DNA of 64,000 bases, from the NCBI GenBank assembly GCA_947579665.1, contig OX388343.1:105157657-105221656 (forward strand), written 5' to 3'. Positions 39,383 to 53,366 of the stretch are shown here, one piece after another. The notes beneath the pieces are model-generated. The model saw only the letters and a program-made list of their open reading frames with translations, had not been told where the DNA came from and made no database searches. Positions within the stretch are counted from its first letter, which is position 1. Each line of letters starts with the position of its first letter. The DNA comes from Sympetrum striolatum (taxonomy: Eukaryota > Arthropoda > Insecta > Odonata > Libellulidae). The translations under genes were made by a program, and so were the position numbers.

Positions 39383-39520
39383 AACCACAAGGCAAGAATG
39401 ACAATACACGACCATGGTTTTGCAGCAAACGAAAAAAACAACAAGGCAAGAATTACAATACACGACCATGCTGCGAAATCATGGTCGTGTATTGTAATTC
39501 TTGCCTTGTAGTTCTTTTCG
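39383..39520. repeat. Three copies of a ~33-bp motif, two as a near-perfect inverted repeat
   Basis: Arm 39430-39470 and arm 39480-39520 are reverse complements over about 41 bases with very few mismatches, separated by the 9-base loop CTGCGAAAT. The same core (CAAGGCAAGAAT...CACGACCATG) also occurs directly at 39383-39416 with one or two differences. A transcript would form a long hairpin. The arrangement looks like a small foldback or a template-switch duplication. Confidence 0.92.
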
Positions 39521-41136
39521 TTCAAGATATTTTGCTAGAATTCTTGCTCAAAATATTTTCTCTGATTTAACAGCATCCTTTTTTATCTTACCTTGGGGAA
39601 GGAATAGAAATTTCTCTCGTTGTTGTGAAGATTGCAGTATAAACGCCATCTCACGGCCAGCCAAGTCATCCCTTGGCGTCCCACTTTTGACGGATAACTG
39701 CAGTTTCCTCGTGCTGATAAAAAGTTTCAGTGCCAAATATGCGGAATTTGAGTTTTTTTGTAAATGTGAACTGTATTTTTGGTCCAAGAGAGTTATTTGC
39801 TACCTTTATTTTACTAAGAATCATGTTAATTTTAGTGTTAATCATAGTTTTAGGAATAATTTTATATTCTTTTAGAATGAAGATTTTTTCGTACTCTTCA
39901 TTGCAGCCAACCGGTTGCATTTCGGCCAATTCATGGCTGTGAGGCCGGATGTGAGTTGCATTCATTGCATTAGCGATTTAAGTAATGGTGAAAATGCTTT
40001 CGCCGCTCCACTTCAATTTGGATGCCAACCCACCTACACGTGTCTCCAATTCCTTATTTTTTGCAATAAAACTTTTTCTTTGTAATGACGGAAGTAGGGA
40101 CTCCTTATTATTAATGATAAAGGTCGATATTTAAATACATCTTTTACAGATGACGTCAAGTAGCATAACTTGGCAGGAGGCAAATTCTCAATCTTCACCC
40201 TTTTTAAGAATAATGATCCCAGATTTGGATTCTATCCTTGAAGTAACGGTTTGCTTTAATGCAACTCTTCTTTTCTTTGGAAACCCAAACACTCAAATTT
40301 TTACAAGTTCATTTCGTCGATGAATTTGCTACGATGGCAACATCGTACAAAATTTAATTATTTTTTGTTGAACCGTGACAGTGGATTGGGCCAATATTTC
40401 TAAGAATAGAGGAAATCGACAAACCTGCTCATTATTCAACGCAATTGATTTTATTTCACGATTGTTTAATCCTTAAAACACTTCAAGGGTTCGTCGCAAG
40501 AAACCCTTCCATTGCAATAAATACTTCCATTTAATTTCAGTTTTCGCGATATTTAGACTCAGGCTGATAAACGAAGAATAATTGTTGAAAATTGCGAAAT
40601 AATTTGGTGCCGTTAAGACGGAATCTTGTTTTTGATTGACGCATTTCCCTTCCTTTGGAATTCAAATATTTAGATTGGTCAGGAAGGAGAAGAAGGATCC
40701 CTCGTGCGCAAATATCCTCGGATATTGAATTGAAAATAGATCATTTATGCAGTCTCAAGAAAGTGAAAGGTTTATTTTGAGGGATGTTTCAACGCCGAGC
40801 CGGAAATCTCTCAGTAATCTTCAATTCCTCGACGTGTTTGCGGCGTAGGACTCAAAGGGAGTGCTGTGTCGTCTTAATCTGCTCTATCCAATTGGTTGAC
40901 TAGAAATATTTCTTGGGATTTCTTTGAAATCAATATCGTTACTGTTTAATTGCTGCTGTATTGTCCATTCTATACAATAATAATTAAATAATTGGTATAA
41001 TAGTTTTTCTAAACAAGTTTGGTTTAATTTGATTTAAAGAAGAACAGAATATTTAAAAATCGTGCTGGACTCTCATCGACCATAAATGTATTAATGAATT
41101 CGTTTAAACGTTCTAAGGAAACGGCCTTAACGTATG
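39521..41136. other. Intergenic, no gene recognised
   Basis: ORFs of 70-124 codons on both strands at 39501-39965 overlap each other and have no recognisable domain. The rest is AT-rich DNA without evident structure. Confidence 0.35.
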
Positions 41137-41204
41137 TACACTCCTGGCCAAAATTAACGCAGCACCTCCCTAGCGATCCTTACGGCCGGTGCTGCGTTAG
41201 TGTA
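41137..41204. mobile_element. Tc1/mariner-like snap-back mini-element, deleted copy (68 bp)
   Basis: The left arm and 21-base spacer are identical to the copy at 29286. The right arm lacks an internal 13 bases (ATTTTGGTCAGGA) but keeps its terminal GTGTA. Both copies are preceded by GTATG, which may reflect target preference or extra element sequence. Confidence 0.82.
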
Positions 41205-43574
41205 CATGTCAGTATTCTACTCATTTCTAAGTAAACTGTTCGCAAATATGCCTGAAATCGAGAGATTGAGATATTCATGGTTGCCTATTTCTTTGTTCTC
41301 CGGATTGCATACATTAATATCTATCCCTAGAAATTTTGAATGCAAGTTTTGCAAATGAAGGAGGCATGTTCTATATCTCAAAAGATTCGACCTTGATATT
41401 AACCGGAAATGAATGTTCGGAGGTATGTAGAGCACGCTTATCGATATCGTCTGTTTCAATATCCCTGTTTATGTATATCAGTTACTAAAATAAGCAATTC
41501 CCAATAAGACATTCCCAAAAAGAATCCCGTAAATATCTTCAAAGACAAATTCTTTTGAATATTATTGTTCAAATAACAGTATCTATCTCTTGAAAGGTAA
41601 ACATTGGCCATGTAAAGGCGTGGATCGTGTTTTTATATTTATAACAAAAGGCGATGGACAAATATTCAACATAGGAAAATAACTGGTAAATAGTTTCTTG
41701 GACTGCGCAGAAGCAAATGTTCACTAGCTATAATATATCTCAGGTTATTTATCAATTTTCGTTTGACAGGCCAGTTGATTGTTCTATCAGATGCTGCTGT
41801 TACTTTAGTTAATTCTGTTACTTTAATTAGTTATTTGGTAAGTCTGTCTGATACATACTTGTGCCTTGGAATATTCATCATTATCAATCGGGATCAATAG
41901 TTCGATAAGTATTGGCAACAAACACAGGATAGATAGTTATCAATGACTCTGTTCCAAATTTGGATCAAAAGAAAGGCAGCAAGACTAGTATGATATAGAT
42001 GCTCCGGGATGGCTCGAAGAAATGGAAGTGAGATGAATTTGATTGAATTTGACGAGTGAGCTCCCGAACAAAAAAAGTGCGGAGTTCGAGGAATTAAAGA
42101 GAATGTATAAAATGATGTTGGCCGTTTTCAGAAGCGGAAGTTGTATTCAAGGAGAGAAGCGTGTAGAGGATTATTGTGAACGGAGTTCATAATAGAGTAA
42201 ATGTTTACCGAAGGGCTACTGATTAAAGTCTGTAATTGTAAATCTGTAAAGTATCTTCGACGAAAAATGTATACCTTGACGTATATTGTAGCGGTAGTCT
42301 CACTATCTATATTTTTTAAACACTATATATTAATTTAAATGAGTTAATCAAATAAGTTAGTTGCTTGATTGTCATTGTTTATGTTGACGTGGTTATCATG
42401 TGTTTGTTACGTAGGTAAGTTAGATATTTGCCGTTTTTTATCGTAAATAACTTGAATAAATTACTTGCGGAGTGATATAAAACCTTTAATTTAATCTCTT
42501 GGCGCATCAACCTGGATGTGTCCGAATTTATAGAGTAAATACACCATTGCTGCGATTTTGTTGAATAGTACTTTTCACAATAACACCCATGATAAAATAT
42601 AAACGTTTCGTAAGATAAATGATACGAGAGCATGATATTAATCTATAAATAATCAAATTTATGAGATTATAATTGTTTCGTACATTAGAACAGCTGTTCA
42701 TCCATAGAAGGCTCACCTTACGTGTAGCTGCACGTTTTGGCACGTACGCTCGTCACGTGAGGCCTCGTCCAAATTCTCAGAATCTTTTCTCGGTCACCCA
42801 AAACCAGACGTTCGTTGAAGAAAACGAGTCACTCGTTCGGTGCATTTCATAAGAAGATTATAAGAAAGCGTTCAAATATTTTGAGAGTTCGCTGTATTAA
42901 ATACAGGAGTCATAAATCAAATAATACTCTCCTTTATCGATTGAATCGCAAGGTCTCGAAATATTTCAAAGCGTCACATTTGCTGCTGTGTCATTTGCGA
43001 ATTGCTTTACGAATTGCTAGATGTACTATGTTTAAATATCCCGCGGCTCTTAAGTACACTTTTTCCGTTCAGATTTTAATATGTATTAATATTATAATAA
43101 TAAAATCAAAAAAATTCAAACCCTATGTATTATACGCCATAGACGTAAGAGTTGAAAAGTAGCGCGTATATTCTGTCAAATTTTATTTGTAAAGATTCCG
43201 CAAGATAAATCTTTAGACGGTTCATTTCCTTTTTTTTTGTTTATTGAGATACTAAAGAGAATATCGAAAAACTGCTGTGAAAGATAAAGATGTCGAGTCT
43301 GTTTGCAAACAGTATTAGAACAAATAATCATATTCGGCTCTACGGTTCATCGCATAAATAAAAAAACACTTTCCTCCTTTTGGAAGAGGAATTAGGAAAT
43401 TTCCGTAGTTTCTTAATGCCCCGAATTATGTTTGCATCTTTAAGCGATGTGGAGTTTTTTCTATCTGCTTTTGCTAAATAACAGATGACTCGTTTATATC
43501 CGCTTTATAATTTGCATTCGAACGTGAGTATAGATAACGAACGTAAACACCCATAGTAAACAGTCAAATAAACC
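41205..43574. other. Intergenic, no gene recognised
   Basis: AT-rich DNA with short unsupported ORFs. The 115-codon plus-strand ORF at 42815-43162 is Lys/Arg/Ile-rich with no recognisable family. It may be a chance opening. Confidence 0.3.
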
Positions 43575-43650
43575 TAATCAAGGGGGACTCGAACCCTGGG
43601 CCTAAGTGTTGGAAAGCTAAATACTGCCATTCCACCATCGAGGTCGGATT
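43575..43650 (-). mobile_element. tRNA-derived sequence (SINE head or tRNA pseudogene)
   Basis: Read on the minus strand it has a full-consensus A box TGGTGGAATGG and, about 41 bases on, a full-consensus B box GGTTCGAGTCC, together an intact-looking internal pol III promoter. The acceptor and T stems do not pair properly, so it is not a working tRNA. The downstream tail does not match the SINE copies at 15.1 or 56.4 kb. Confidence 0.65.
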
Positions 43651-46600
43651 AAACTGCAAATCCAATAACTTTCTCAGCATCCCCTTGGGCGAAGGAACTG
43701 AATTCTTCTTGGAGGTCTGTTTGTTATTGTTTGGCTCACGAAAGATATTTAGGCTAATATGCGATTCATTTAAGGTCGGACGCCACCGGTTTCTGTAAAC
43801 GGTTCGTTTAGTTAACTGAAAGTGGCGCCGAACGGGCGGTGACGAAATCAAATGTCCGTGGAAAGAAGGGCGCGGTGACGAAAGCGATCAAGTACGGCCC
43901 AAGAGAAATCCATCGAGATCGGAGATTCTGGTAAAATTCCATGACCTATGTTATGGTGTCTCGCGAAGGACTCGCACTGGCCATGGGTCCAGTGTTACAG
44001 CTGCGATTGTGTAATACTCTTTGCACGGCGTGCAAGTGAGAGAGTTTAGATACAAATGTTAAGCTAATTGGAAGAATTAAATATTTTCATGTCCAGTATG
44101 TTTTTCAAAATTGAGGTGTAATTGATTATTGCATCTGATTATTAAATCGTTAGTTCCTGAAGGCCGACAAAAATTAGAGAAATTGATCAATCACTGAATT
44201 TATGATTAGCTTTTTATTTTAGAGTAAAATATATCCTAATAAAAGGAAGATTTTCATTCTAATCGAATATTTGGAGCTTTATCATATAGTGAATGTTGAA
44301 CCTGTAATTGACTGAATCTTTCATCGACAACTCCAAACAGCTCAAATAAAAGTCAACTAATATTGTTAAAATACGAGTCCAAAAGAGATACTTTTCCAAT
44401 TATAGTCAAATGTATACCTGTTTAGTTGAAAATAATTTTTTGAAAGTGTGAAACAAAGAATGTCATTAACAAATGAGTTACATAGAATATTGATATATTT
44501 GCCGCAACACAAGGCATACAAGGATCTTTCTCCCATTGAAATGCCCTTCTTCCATTCAAATAGTACGCTTTAATTGAAGTAATCCACTCAAATTTAAACA
44601 AAACACTACTTCTTTAACTAATATAAGATCATAGTTTAAAGATGTTCTTTAATTTAACTATGGATGAGATAAAGGTAAAAATAATGCCAATTGGTCGCGA
44701 GGTTCGTATTGTCTCTTGCACTGCTCAAATATAATGACGTATCTTCCGGTAAAGGGATGAATGTCAGTTTTGCCCGCGGCCTTTATATGTCGATGAACTC
44801 GAAAATAGGCTTAACGAACAGATAACGTCAATCGGAGAGGAAAAAAAAACGCCAAACGTCCTGAGAATCGTTCCCGCCCTCTGTTCTCCAGTGACGTCAC
44901 GAGGGAAGGATATTTTTCAAGGCCACCATAAGAATCTGCGGATATTCTTTGCAGCTCTTCCTGCACCGTACATATTAAACCGACTTCCATATTGCACGTT
45001 AACGCTAATAAAGGGACTAAGTGCTCGAATTATTCGGTGATTTTTGGGTAAACAGAATTGAATCGAAGCAAGAGGTCGTCCGTTAAAAACGCCTTATCAA
45101 ATGTGTCCACTGAATGTACGTATAAATGCTGTAGGAGAGAGGACTAAACTGGATGTCCCTTGCAATTACAGTACATATATTAGTGACGTGATTACATATA
45201 TAGGAAATATTTCTCTTTTTCCAATTGTACGCGTTGAGACTTTGGAATTGCTAATATGGGGAAGAGGAATAATCTCCATCATAAATATTAACCACCTATG
45301 AAAATTATTTAAAAAGTTCGAGTTGAAAACGATTGGTTTCCAGGTTTCACGAATTTCTCTCTCCCTCCACTACCTAGCCAATTATTTCTTATTCCGATTG
45401 AGGTTTACAGGGCTAGTTTAACAATATTAACGAGCCAATCGTCAATTATAGGTGCCGATTTTGTATAAAATATCTTATTTTCACAAAATTTAAGTTTTAT
45501 TGCCTTGTGCTTATTTCTTAATGAATTTATAGTTCATTTCCTGGATACGCGTATGATGAACACTGTAAGAAAACAAAAAAAAAGAAAAGGTGAAATAAAG
45601 GTATATCTGGAAAGTTATACTTTTGATACGTTGTTCAGTTAAATTATATTTTAACAGTCAAGGCGCCGTAATGCCCCTCAGTTGAGACACCTATGAAGTT
45701 TGAGCCGAGCATGATTGCGACGTAAATACAGGTATGCACTTCCATAGCTCATACTTCTGTCATTGGTCGAAGAAATACGCTAGATTGTGGTTGTCCAAAC
45801 TATGGAGTTGATCGTAAGACTTTCGAAGTATCTCCATCTGAATTTGATAAAATGATATTTTTGTGAGATTTTTTACGCTACCGAGAAGATCAGCTAAATC
45901 AAAGTTATTCATTTTCAACCAGAATTTCTTATATAAAATATTTAGAGCTTGGATACGTGGAGCTTGCGTATATTTATTCCTTTACGAAAATATAATTAAT
46001 ATCACCATAGTGTAATTAGAATATTGGTTTTTATTCCATTCTTAATTTTTAAATTTCCGTAACTATTGCATTTAGAACTGGTGATAGATGATATTGAAAG
46101 TTCAGATCTCTTTATACCACCAAGAAAAAGATGAGGAAAGATTTCGTACTCAGTGAGCTGAAATATATTTTTGCTGATCATTCTTGAGCTTCATACCACT
46201 ATGACTTGTCGTGCTAAGGATTATTCGTTCAATTTTCCATTACTTATGTAAAATAAATTCCATTAAATAGCTACCAATATGAATATTATGTATATGTATG
46301 ATGGAAATTGACCCTTACTTTCCTATATTTTCTGAAAATTTGATGTGAAATTCATTAATAATAAAAATAAATATCATATTTTTTTATTAAACTTTGTTAG
46401 GATAAATTTTGTATTCCTTGAATAAAAGATGATTAAGAACGCCATAAACCCAAGAAACTCGCACAGTTTATACCGATTTCGTTCTTGATTACTGCGTTCC
46501 GGTCATGCCGTTCGAGTTAGCACCGCCATTGCTGTTAAAGTAATTAGCGTAAGATATTGCGCAATCATTTGCAAGTTGTGTTAGTATTGAATTTATTATT

Positions 46601-48832
46601 TTTCTATTCCCACGGGACTTGAAATTATTCTAGACTCATTTTTTCTTCGTTTAGACTCAATTGTTTCGGGAAAGATTTAAGAATAACAATTGATAGATAC
46701 TCATGTACAATTAATCCCGTATTTCTTATTTTAATTGTTTTTAGTGTCATTGTGATTTTAATATTCGAAATAATATCCTGATTTGAACAGATATAGAAAT
46801 TTATTTTTATAAATTCTCTCCATAGCAACATCAAATGTGAGGGAATTTTCATTGAATTCCGGATTCCGCAGTTATGAAGGAATTGCATTCGGATGAATTT
46901 CTGAAAAATAAAAGATCGAATAAGTTATTCTTGAAAAGGCCAAACGTAAACGATATTAATGGTATTAAAAGATTCAACAATCTATAATTAGTCACAAAGT
47001 AAATATAGCTTGAGGTAAAGGCAATGCTTCAAATAAGCATAAAAAACTTTCTTTACAAATACGAGTCATTTTATGAAGAGAGTTTTTGGTCCTTATATTC
47101 TGTTACAGATATAATGAATTAATTATATGACTGCAAATAAATATTTTACATATAGTATATATTTAGGAACATTTAGTTTATTTAACATATAGATCGATAT
47201 TTTCAGGCTTTTCGTGCATAAATCCATGCGTTACTATTATGAAAGAACGGTTATGTATGTGGGAAAGATTATGAGATTGGATGTCTATGGGTTCGGAATT
47301 CCGGTCGATGATTGAAAATGTCTAAAGGTAACAACCTCCGTGGGAGACAAGGCGGCTGCTCGACCTCTGTCTAATGACCTTCAGATTAAATGTTTAAACC
47401 ATTTGCTCCAACTGCTTTGTTTTAGCGTAAATCGAATTCACTTCAAAGGGAACAGCTAATCAGTTACAGTTATGCTGGAAGATAAAGATAAAGCAATAAT
47501 TCTAATTTTCAAACTATGAGGTTTATCAGAATGCGTGAAAACAGGGTGGGAGAATAGGCCATTGAATCTGGAAAAGGTTAAGGATTAGGTACCACTTGTA
47601 TTATAAAGATATACGAAGACCCTGAGCTTAAAAAGAGTTACCAGTCTTTATTTTGGAGACGAGAGTTTTTCATAACAATCTGGAGACATCTAGCGGAGAA
47701 CAATTAAAGTAATAAATCGCGAAAATGAGTCAGTTCAAATATACTTAAGCGTACAGTTATATTTATTCATAATTTCATGGATTTTCAATTAATATAGGAT
47801 ATATATTCGTGCCATGAAAAAGCGGCAGCGTTTTTAATTGATGATCAACAAGATAATAAGGCTCATAAAATTCATGACCCGTGTAGGTTATGTTAAGGGT
47901 AAGTTCATTGGAAATTTTATTAACACCGAGAGCAAACAAAAGTACACTAAACAATTGCTCTTTTCTCAAAACTTTTTGTAAGCAAATTGCCAACGCCTGC
48001 AAGAGCATGTGTACAGATATATATATTGACAAGGGACAGGGATGAAATCAAGTTGAATTGGGAATTGCAACAGTTTTTATTGGCGATAGTACAAGATATT
48101 CAATTAGCTGTACATTACTTTGGGAAACAAGTTTCAAGAATTGTCATTATTTATCCAATTTTGGGAGGATTGCAGCCGATAAGTGGGCTACATTCTGAGC
48201 AGGCCGCATTCAGTTGGCAGCGACAACCGTGATCTATTGATTCCCATTAACATTCATAGGACTCAAATAATATTTGAATGGCGTTCTAATTAACGTCGAT
48301 TGAGTGGCATCAGTTAAAGCTAAGCAAAAACGTGGCCAATCTGCAGACTTCCCCTTTCGGGTGACGAAGTTAATACGTATGCCAGTGCGTATGGAGCGCA
48401 ATCTATTTAAAAGAGAGATGCGTGAGAATGACGTCATGAAGCATGTGATACCCCTCTTGCAGCGTCGACCCATTTATAATTCTCCGAATGCACGTGGAGG
48501 TTCTCCGAGAGAAAAATCTAGAGAGACCAAAAGCGGTAATGCACAAATTGAAGCATCCTCTGGCCACTCCTTTTCTACGTAGCAAAACTAAGCGTGCGCC
48601 ATCGGTTGTGATTAAACAGTGTGCTTTTAATGTGTAATCGCACTTGCCGAGAACAGAGGGAGAAAACATTTCGTTTATGCAGGCCTACGAACTAGAATTA
48701 ATTCAATCATGAAGTCATTATATAACTCATAATAATTATTAGTAATTAATAAGTAATTTCTTATCCTAACTCTGTATTTGAAAGTATTTTTCATGAAGTA
48801 AATTTCAAAATGAAATAAAGAAACACAATAAT
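43651..48832. other. Intergenic, no gene recognised
   Basis: CpG-richer DNA lies at 43790-43960 and at 44690-45010. TGGCGCCGAACGGG at 43823 resembles a tRNA-Lys primer-binding site, but no flanking LTR was seen. Near 48300-48600 opposing ORFs overlap without recognisable domains. The rest is AT-rich. Confidence 0.3.
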
Positions 48833-48895
48833 TTTCACCCAATATTATTTTGATTACCGGTTTCAGCGCAAGGCCCTTCAGGACTTGTGTGGAAA
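48833..48895 (-). mobile_element. LINE/retroelement-like 3' tail (minus strand)
   Basis: The reverse complement reads CCTGAAGGGCCTTGCGCTGA then AACCGGTAATCAAAATAA, followed by AT-rich sequence. It shares the CTGAAG...GAAACCGGTAA layout with the tail at 35963. No associated coding sequence is visible. Confidence 0.35.
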
Positions 48896-51800
48896 TTACT
48901 AAGTGTGTTTCTAAATTCCACTTCGTCGTTCCATGAAGTACGGTCAGAAATGATTGATTATAAAAATAATTTGAAAACTAATCCTTTTTATAAGTTCCAT
49001 TATACTTTATTTTTATAAACAGAAAGTGCATCTTGGACTTGAATCGGAGGTTGTCTGCTCATTAACTTAAATCCGATTTTCCATAACTGTCATTCAATGT
49101 TTTTTATAATCCTACTAATGTCATCCTTGATGAAATATTGCCGTGGGCCATTAAATCAGAATACCTTAGGCAATGAATGGGTCGTAAGAATGAAAAGCAA
49201 GTGCGTGGTTAAGCTGCTGGGGAAGAGAAAGAACGACGTGTTGCGGTGAGAATGTGATACCTCCTCTGCGTTAAAAAAGGCTACTTTTCACAAATTTTCC
49301 CCTTATCTTCTCACCATCCTCCGAATTTTCGGTTCGAAGAGATGTATAAAGTTACGCAAATCACCAAAAATCAACACTAATCAATACAAGAAGTAACTCG
49401 TATTTTTATTACGAGACTCATTGTTGAAAATCTTTTACTTAACCACAGAATATTCTGCGGTAATCAACGATGCTGAATTCTACGATGACATGGCCAAAGC
49501 GACCGCTAATCCGTACGGGAAAACTGATTCAAAAGATTGTTACTGCAACTTATATGGATAAATCAGTAGTATGTAAATCTTCGTTGTTTTGTTTCTATTA
49601 TTGATAATGCAATCGCGTAGTTACAACGAGGACGGATGTTTTGTGAATGAAAAATCTTCGAATTTGATTTTAATTACTGCAAAAATATGCAAAGAATTCT
49701 TGAATTTCATTTTCGTTCAAAAATAATATTTTCATGGGCATAGTTGAATACATTCTATATTAATGAGATATATTCTTAAAATTTATAACTTATAAAACTT
49801 AGCTGAAGCCGTCCCTTTACGAAACTTCATAATAAGAATGAGAAATTAAATTACTTAGTAAATGTAAATTATAAAATTACTTAGTAAAAGTCAGGGAAAC
49901 TTTACTAAATAATTTTATTAAACATCCCTGGGAATAAGCTTCTGTGAACTTTTCATATCCGGAACGCATATCATTTCGGTTTATCGGTTAATGTTCCCTA
50001 TTATAAGATTGATATGGAATTTTAAGCCTTAATGGAATATGGAATATTTGTGAAATCAGAATCATTGCCGTAGCCCAAGTATGTTTTCTTTATGTAATCG
50101 TCTGTACTATTTTCACACTTTCCCTTCACTTTTCAGGTGAAAGCGTTTTAAAGCTATCTAGTCGCTTTTCGAAGCGAGCGTGAACCTGGAAAGGTACATA
50201 CTTGACATGGAATACATTTGAAAAATCCATCCGGACCTCCAATAACTCGTGAGGTAGCTCTGAAAAAGATAGGAAATACATTGTATAAAGCGCAGTCGTT
50301 TTGGTATCCAAATAACTTCGTAATACGTATTGGTATGGTTTTATATATTTTTCATATAAAACTATAACGTAGCTCTATTTGAATTAGAGTACATCTGTAT
50401 CGTCATATCTAATCAATTGATTTGATGGGTGCTTGAAAAGTGGTTTCAGGGACTTGTGGTTTCCTTTTTGACTTCACTGAATTTTTATTGCGACGGTATT
50501 TTGCGGTCTCTGCGGTTTTGTGGTTACTTCTCCTGGAAATTCATCTGCCAGAGAAAGATGGCGGAATTTTTGGGGAAATTACACGAAATCATCTATTCTG
50601 TGAAATTCAGAATAAACTTCTCCTTAGCAATGCCAGAGTGAAAAAATTGCCATAGAAAGATCGTATGAATATTAAATAATAGTTTTTTTGTGTTTTGAAC
50701 CCAAATAAAAATTATAAAAGTTGTCCATGATAAAATTTTTATTTTTACAAGTAAAAATAAAAAGTTACTAGTACACATCCACAAGTTAAAAATGTTATCA
50801 TGGAAATGAACTTCCACTCTGTGAAGCCTGAACTTATTGAGTTTATAAAAGTTGTAGCTCGTATTTTCTATCTAGTTTGTTAAGGCACTTTTAATTCATA
50901 ATATTTATTACAGGGTTGCCTTTAACTTGTTAAATCGTTTCCTCATCAACGAATCTTAGAAATACTTCAACATTCGATAATCATGCTCATTCTCTATTCG
51001 TTCTGATTCGTTTTAACAACCATCAATATAGTTTGATCGACGCTGTATTTCTGATTCATACTCAGGATAAGGAAACATTGTACGTTTTTAGGGATATTCT
51101 CCTTTTAACTTTTTGTTTCCTTTTTGTCTGTTTACATCATCATTATCGCTCTTCTCCACTAATACATTCTTTTCTAAAAATTCATTAGCCTTAGGCATGC
51201 ATTCAAATTATTCTAAAATCGGGCTTAAGTAACTTAATGGTTGTCGCGTAGATTAAGTTATATGTTAATTGCTATTAAGAATTATAATATAATATATAAG
51301 AATTGCAAATTTAAAACGATACATACTTTCAAGAAAATATGTAGCTCCAATAAATGAAACATTTAATAAAATTTGTTTTATTTTTAAAACATCCTAAATC
51401 CATTCGGAAATACTTTTGAACATCATTTTTTTATTTATGAAGACTCGTTGTAATTTCTCAAAAAGTAACGTAGGTCCTAAAAACATTTGGGCTCTTGGAA
51501 AATAATAGGCGACCACCTTAGTGGCCGGAGTAGAGGATATCCATGCCTTCTCGAGCACCCTTTCCAAGGCTCTCTTCCAATCAATCTTTCCCTTGCCTTT
51601 TTTCAAATCCAGTATCTGAAGTTATTCTGTTGCGTTCTTAATTTACTCCGATGATTTTTCTCCTCTCAGATTTACACATTCTTCTCATTTTGTCATTGAG
51701 ATATTGTGTAACGAGAAAAGATATATTTTAATCTGTTGAGCCGTAGCGGTTTATTAGATTATAAAATTTTAAAAAATTATCTTTTATTATAACTAAATAC

Positions 51801-53292
51801 GTTTACCCAACATATATTGATGCGAATTGCACTGATTCCAGAGATTACAAGGAATTGAAATAGAATAGTTTATCATTTGATTTTCAGAATTGGGTGTTGA
51901 CGGTACGGAGCCAATATAATCCAACTCTAGAGCCTTCTGAAATTGATGAAATATAATTATTTAATTACTTAATTTAATTACTTAATAAACATAACTTGCG
52001 CATTATGAGACAAAGAAAGATTGATTAGACACTATTCAAGAGTCTCCGAAATTGATTTAATTCGTAATGCTTTAATCAGATATAGATTAAATATTATGAC
52101 ACTACGAAATATTAGTATCATAACAAAATATTTACCTAAAACTTGTTATATATTTGTAAGCGATAATCTTAAAACCATTCTATTAAGACGATTTCACAAT
52201 AGAATTTTAAATTAAGATACGACACTAAGAATAATTTCTATTTTACCGAATATTATAAAAGGGAATATAAATAATATTCAAAGCAAGAGACCTTTATTTC
52301 CAACTGTCCGTATAATCCATAAATATGAGTGACACTGCAAATGGTTTCTGAAATGTTAACGATGATCTCCGTCACTTTACAGACAGAGAATGAGTTCGAT
52401 TTTGTATAATTCATCCCTAATAACGAATACAAATTAATTAAGAGATTTCATTATAAAGAAACAAGACTCCTTCAAGAACCAATTTGAGAAAATGTCTATA
52501 TTGATTGCATCGAATAGCCGAGGATTTCTATAGTAAAACCTCTTCCCGATTTTACAAGTCGTGTGCCTTGGAATGTAACCTCTTTTTATGATCCAGCGAA
52601 TTTGTTCAAGTGCTGAGTCATTCACCCTAGAGAATCTGCTCTTAAGTCTTAGGCCTCGCCAACCGATACAATTAGATCAAATCTTAACGACTGTCTTCAC
52701 GGTGTTGAACAATATCATTTGTTAGGCTGTTTGAAGAACATACATCTTTGAAATGGGGAACATATTCTACTGAATATTTACTACCTCCATTGTGCTCCAG
52801 TGACTCCCTTCTCCACTACTGCTAGTCATCCTTCAAGTTTTCCCAGGCAAGTCATCCTCGAGAAAATTATACACCAAACTGTGTGATTGCTCCGGGACAT
52901 TCGGCTGAATATAGAGTATGATAGTGGGATTCTTTATACCTATGGCATATGTGAGAAAAAAGACCATGTATAGTATTAGTTTAATCTTCATTATTTAAAC
53001 ACCCCTCATTAATTTTCAGTTAAGTAATTGCGATGTCAACCGCTAGGGATGTTTTCATTTTCTTTTATATTTGGAAAATAAATACTAGCAAACCATGTGG
53101 AAAATTAAATCATTTTGTAAACACAGACTTACAGAACTTCGAAGCCATCATTTCAAGGTAAATATCTTATCCATGTTTTTTTTCCATACGAGTGATTTTA
53201 TCTTAATTTATTACGGACGCTATTGCTTGCACTTTTACTTTTCAGTTAACAAAATAAATAACAACAGTTCTTGATATTTTATTATGATTGGA
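48896..53292. other. Intergenic, no gene recognised
   Basis: AT-rich. A minus-strand ORF at 51394-51606 is preceded by an acceptor-like CTTCAG and includes DWKRALERVLEKAW; it has no recognised family and no matching donor partner. AATTACTTAGTAAA-type direct repeats occur at about 49850-49895. Nothing else is supported. Confidence 0.3.
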
Positions 53293-53366
53293 GCTCCCGG
53301 ATATCTAAGTGGGCGGAGCGTTCTGCTTTGATGAAAGCCGTCCCGGGTTTGATTCCCTGTGGGAGC
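53293..53366 (+). mobile_element. tRNA-derived sequence (SINE head or tRNA pseudogene)
   Basis: GCTCCCG at the 5' end pairs with TGGGAGC at the 3' end over seven positions including one G-T. An A-box-like TATCTAAGTGG (10 of 11) and a B-box-like GGTTTGATTCC (10 of 11) lie between. The D-arm is about two bases too long for a canonical tRNA, favouring a SINE head or pseudogene. The non-tRNA tail is AT-rich. Confidence 0.6.

Noticed and set aside
43823..43840. TGGCGCCGAACGGG resembling a tRNA-Lys primer-binding site of an LTR retrotransposon
   Set aside because: One base short of the usual motif, with no LTR pair, polypurine tract or gag/pol sequence nearby.
53293..53366. Functional tRNA gene
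   Set aside because: The acceptor stem pairs, but A-box position and D-arm length do not fit a canonical tRNA, and both boxes carry a mismatch.
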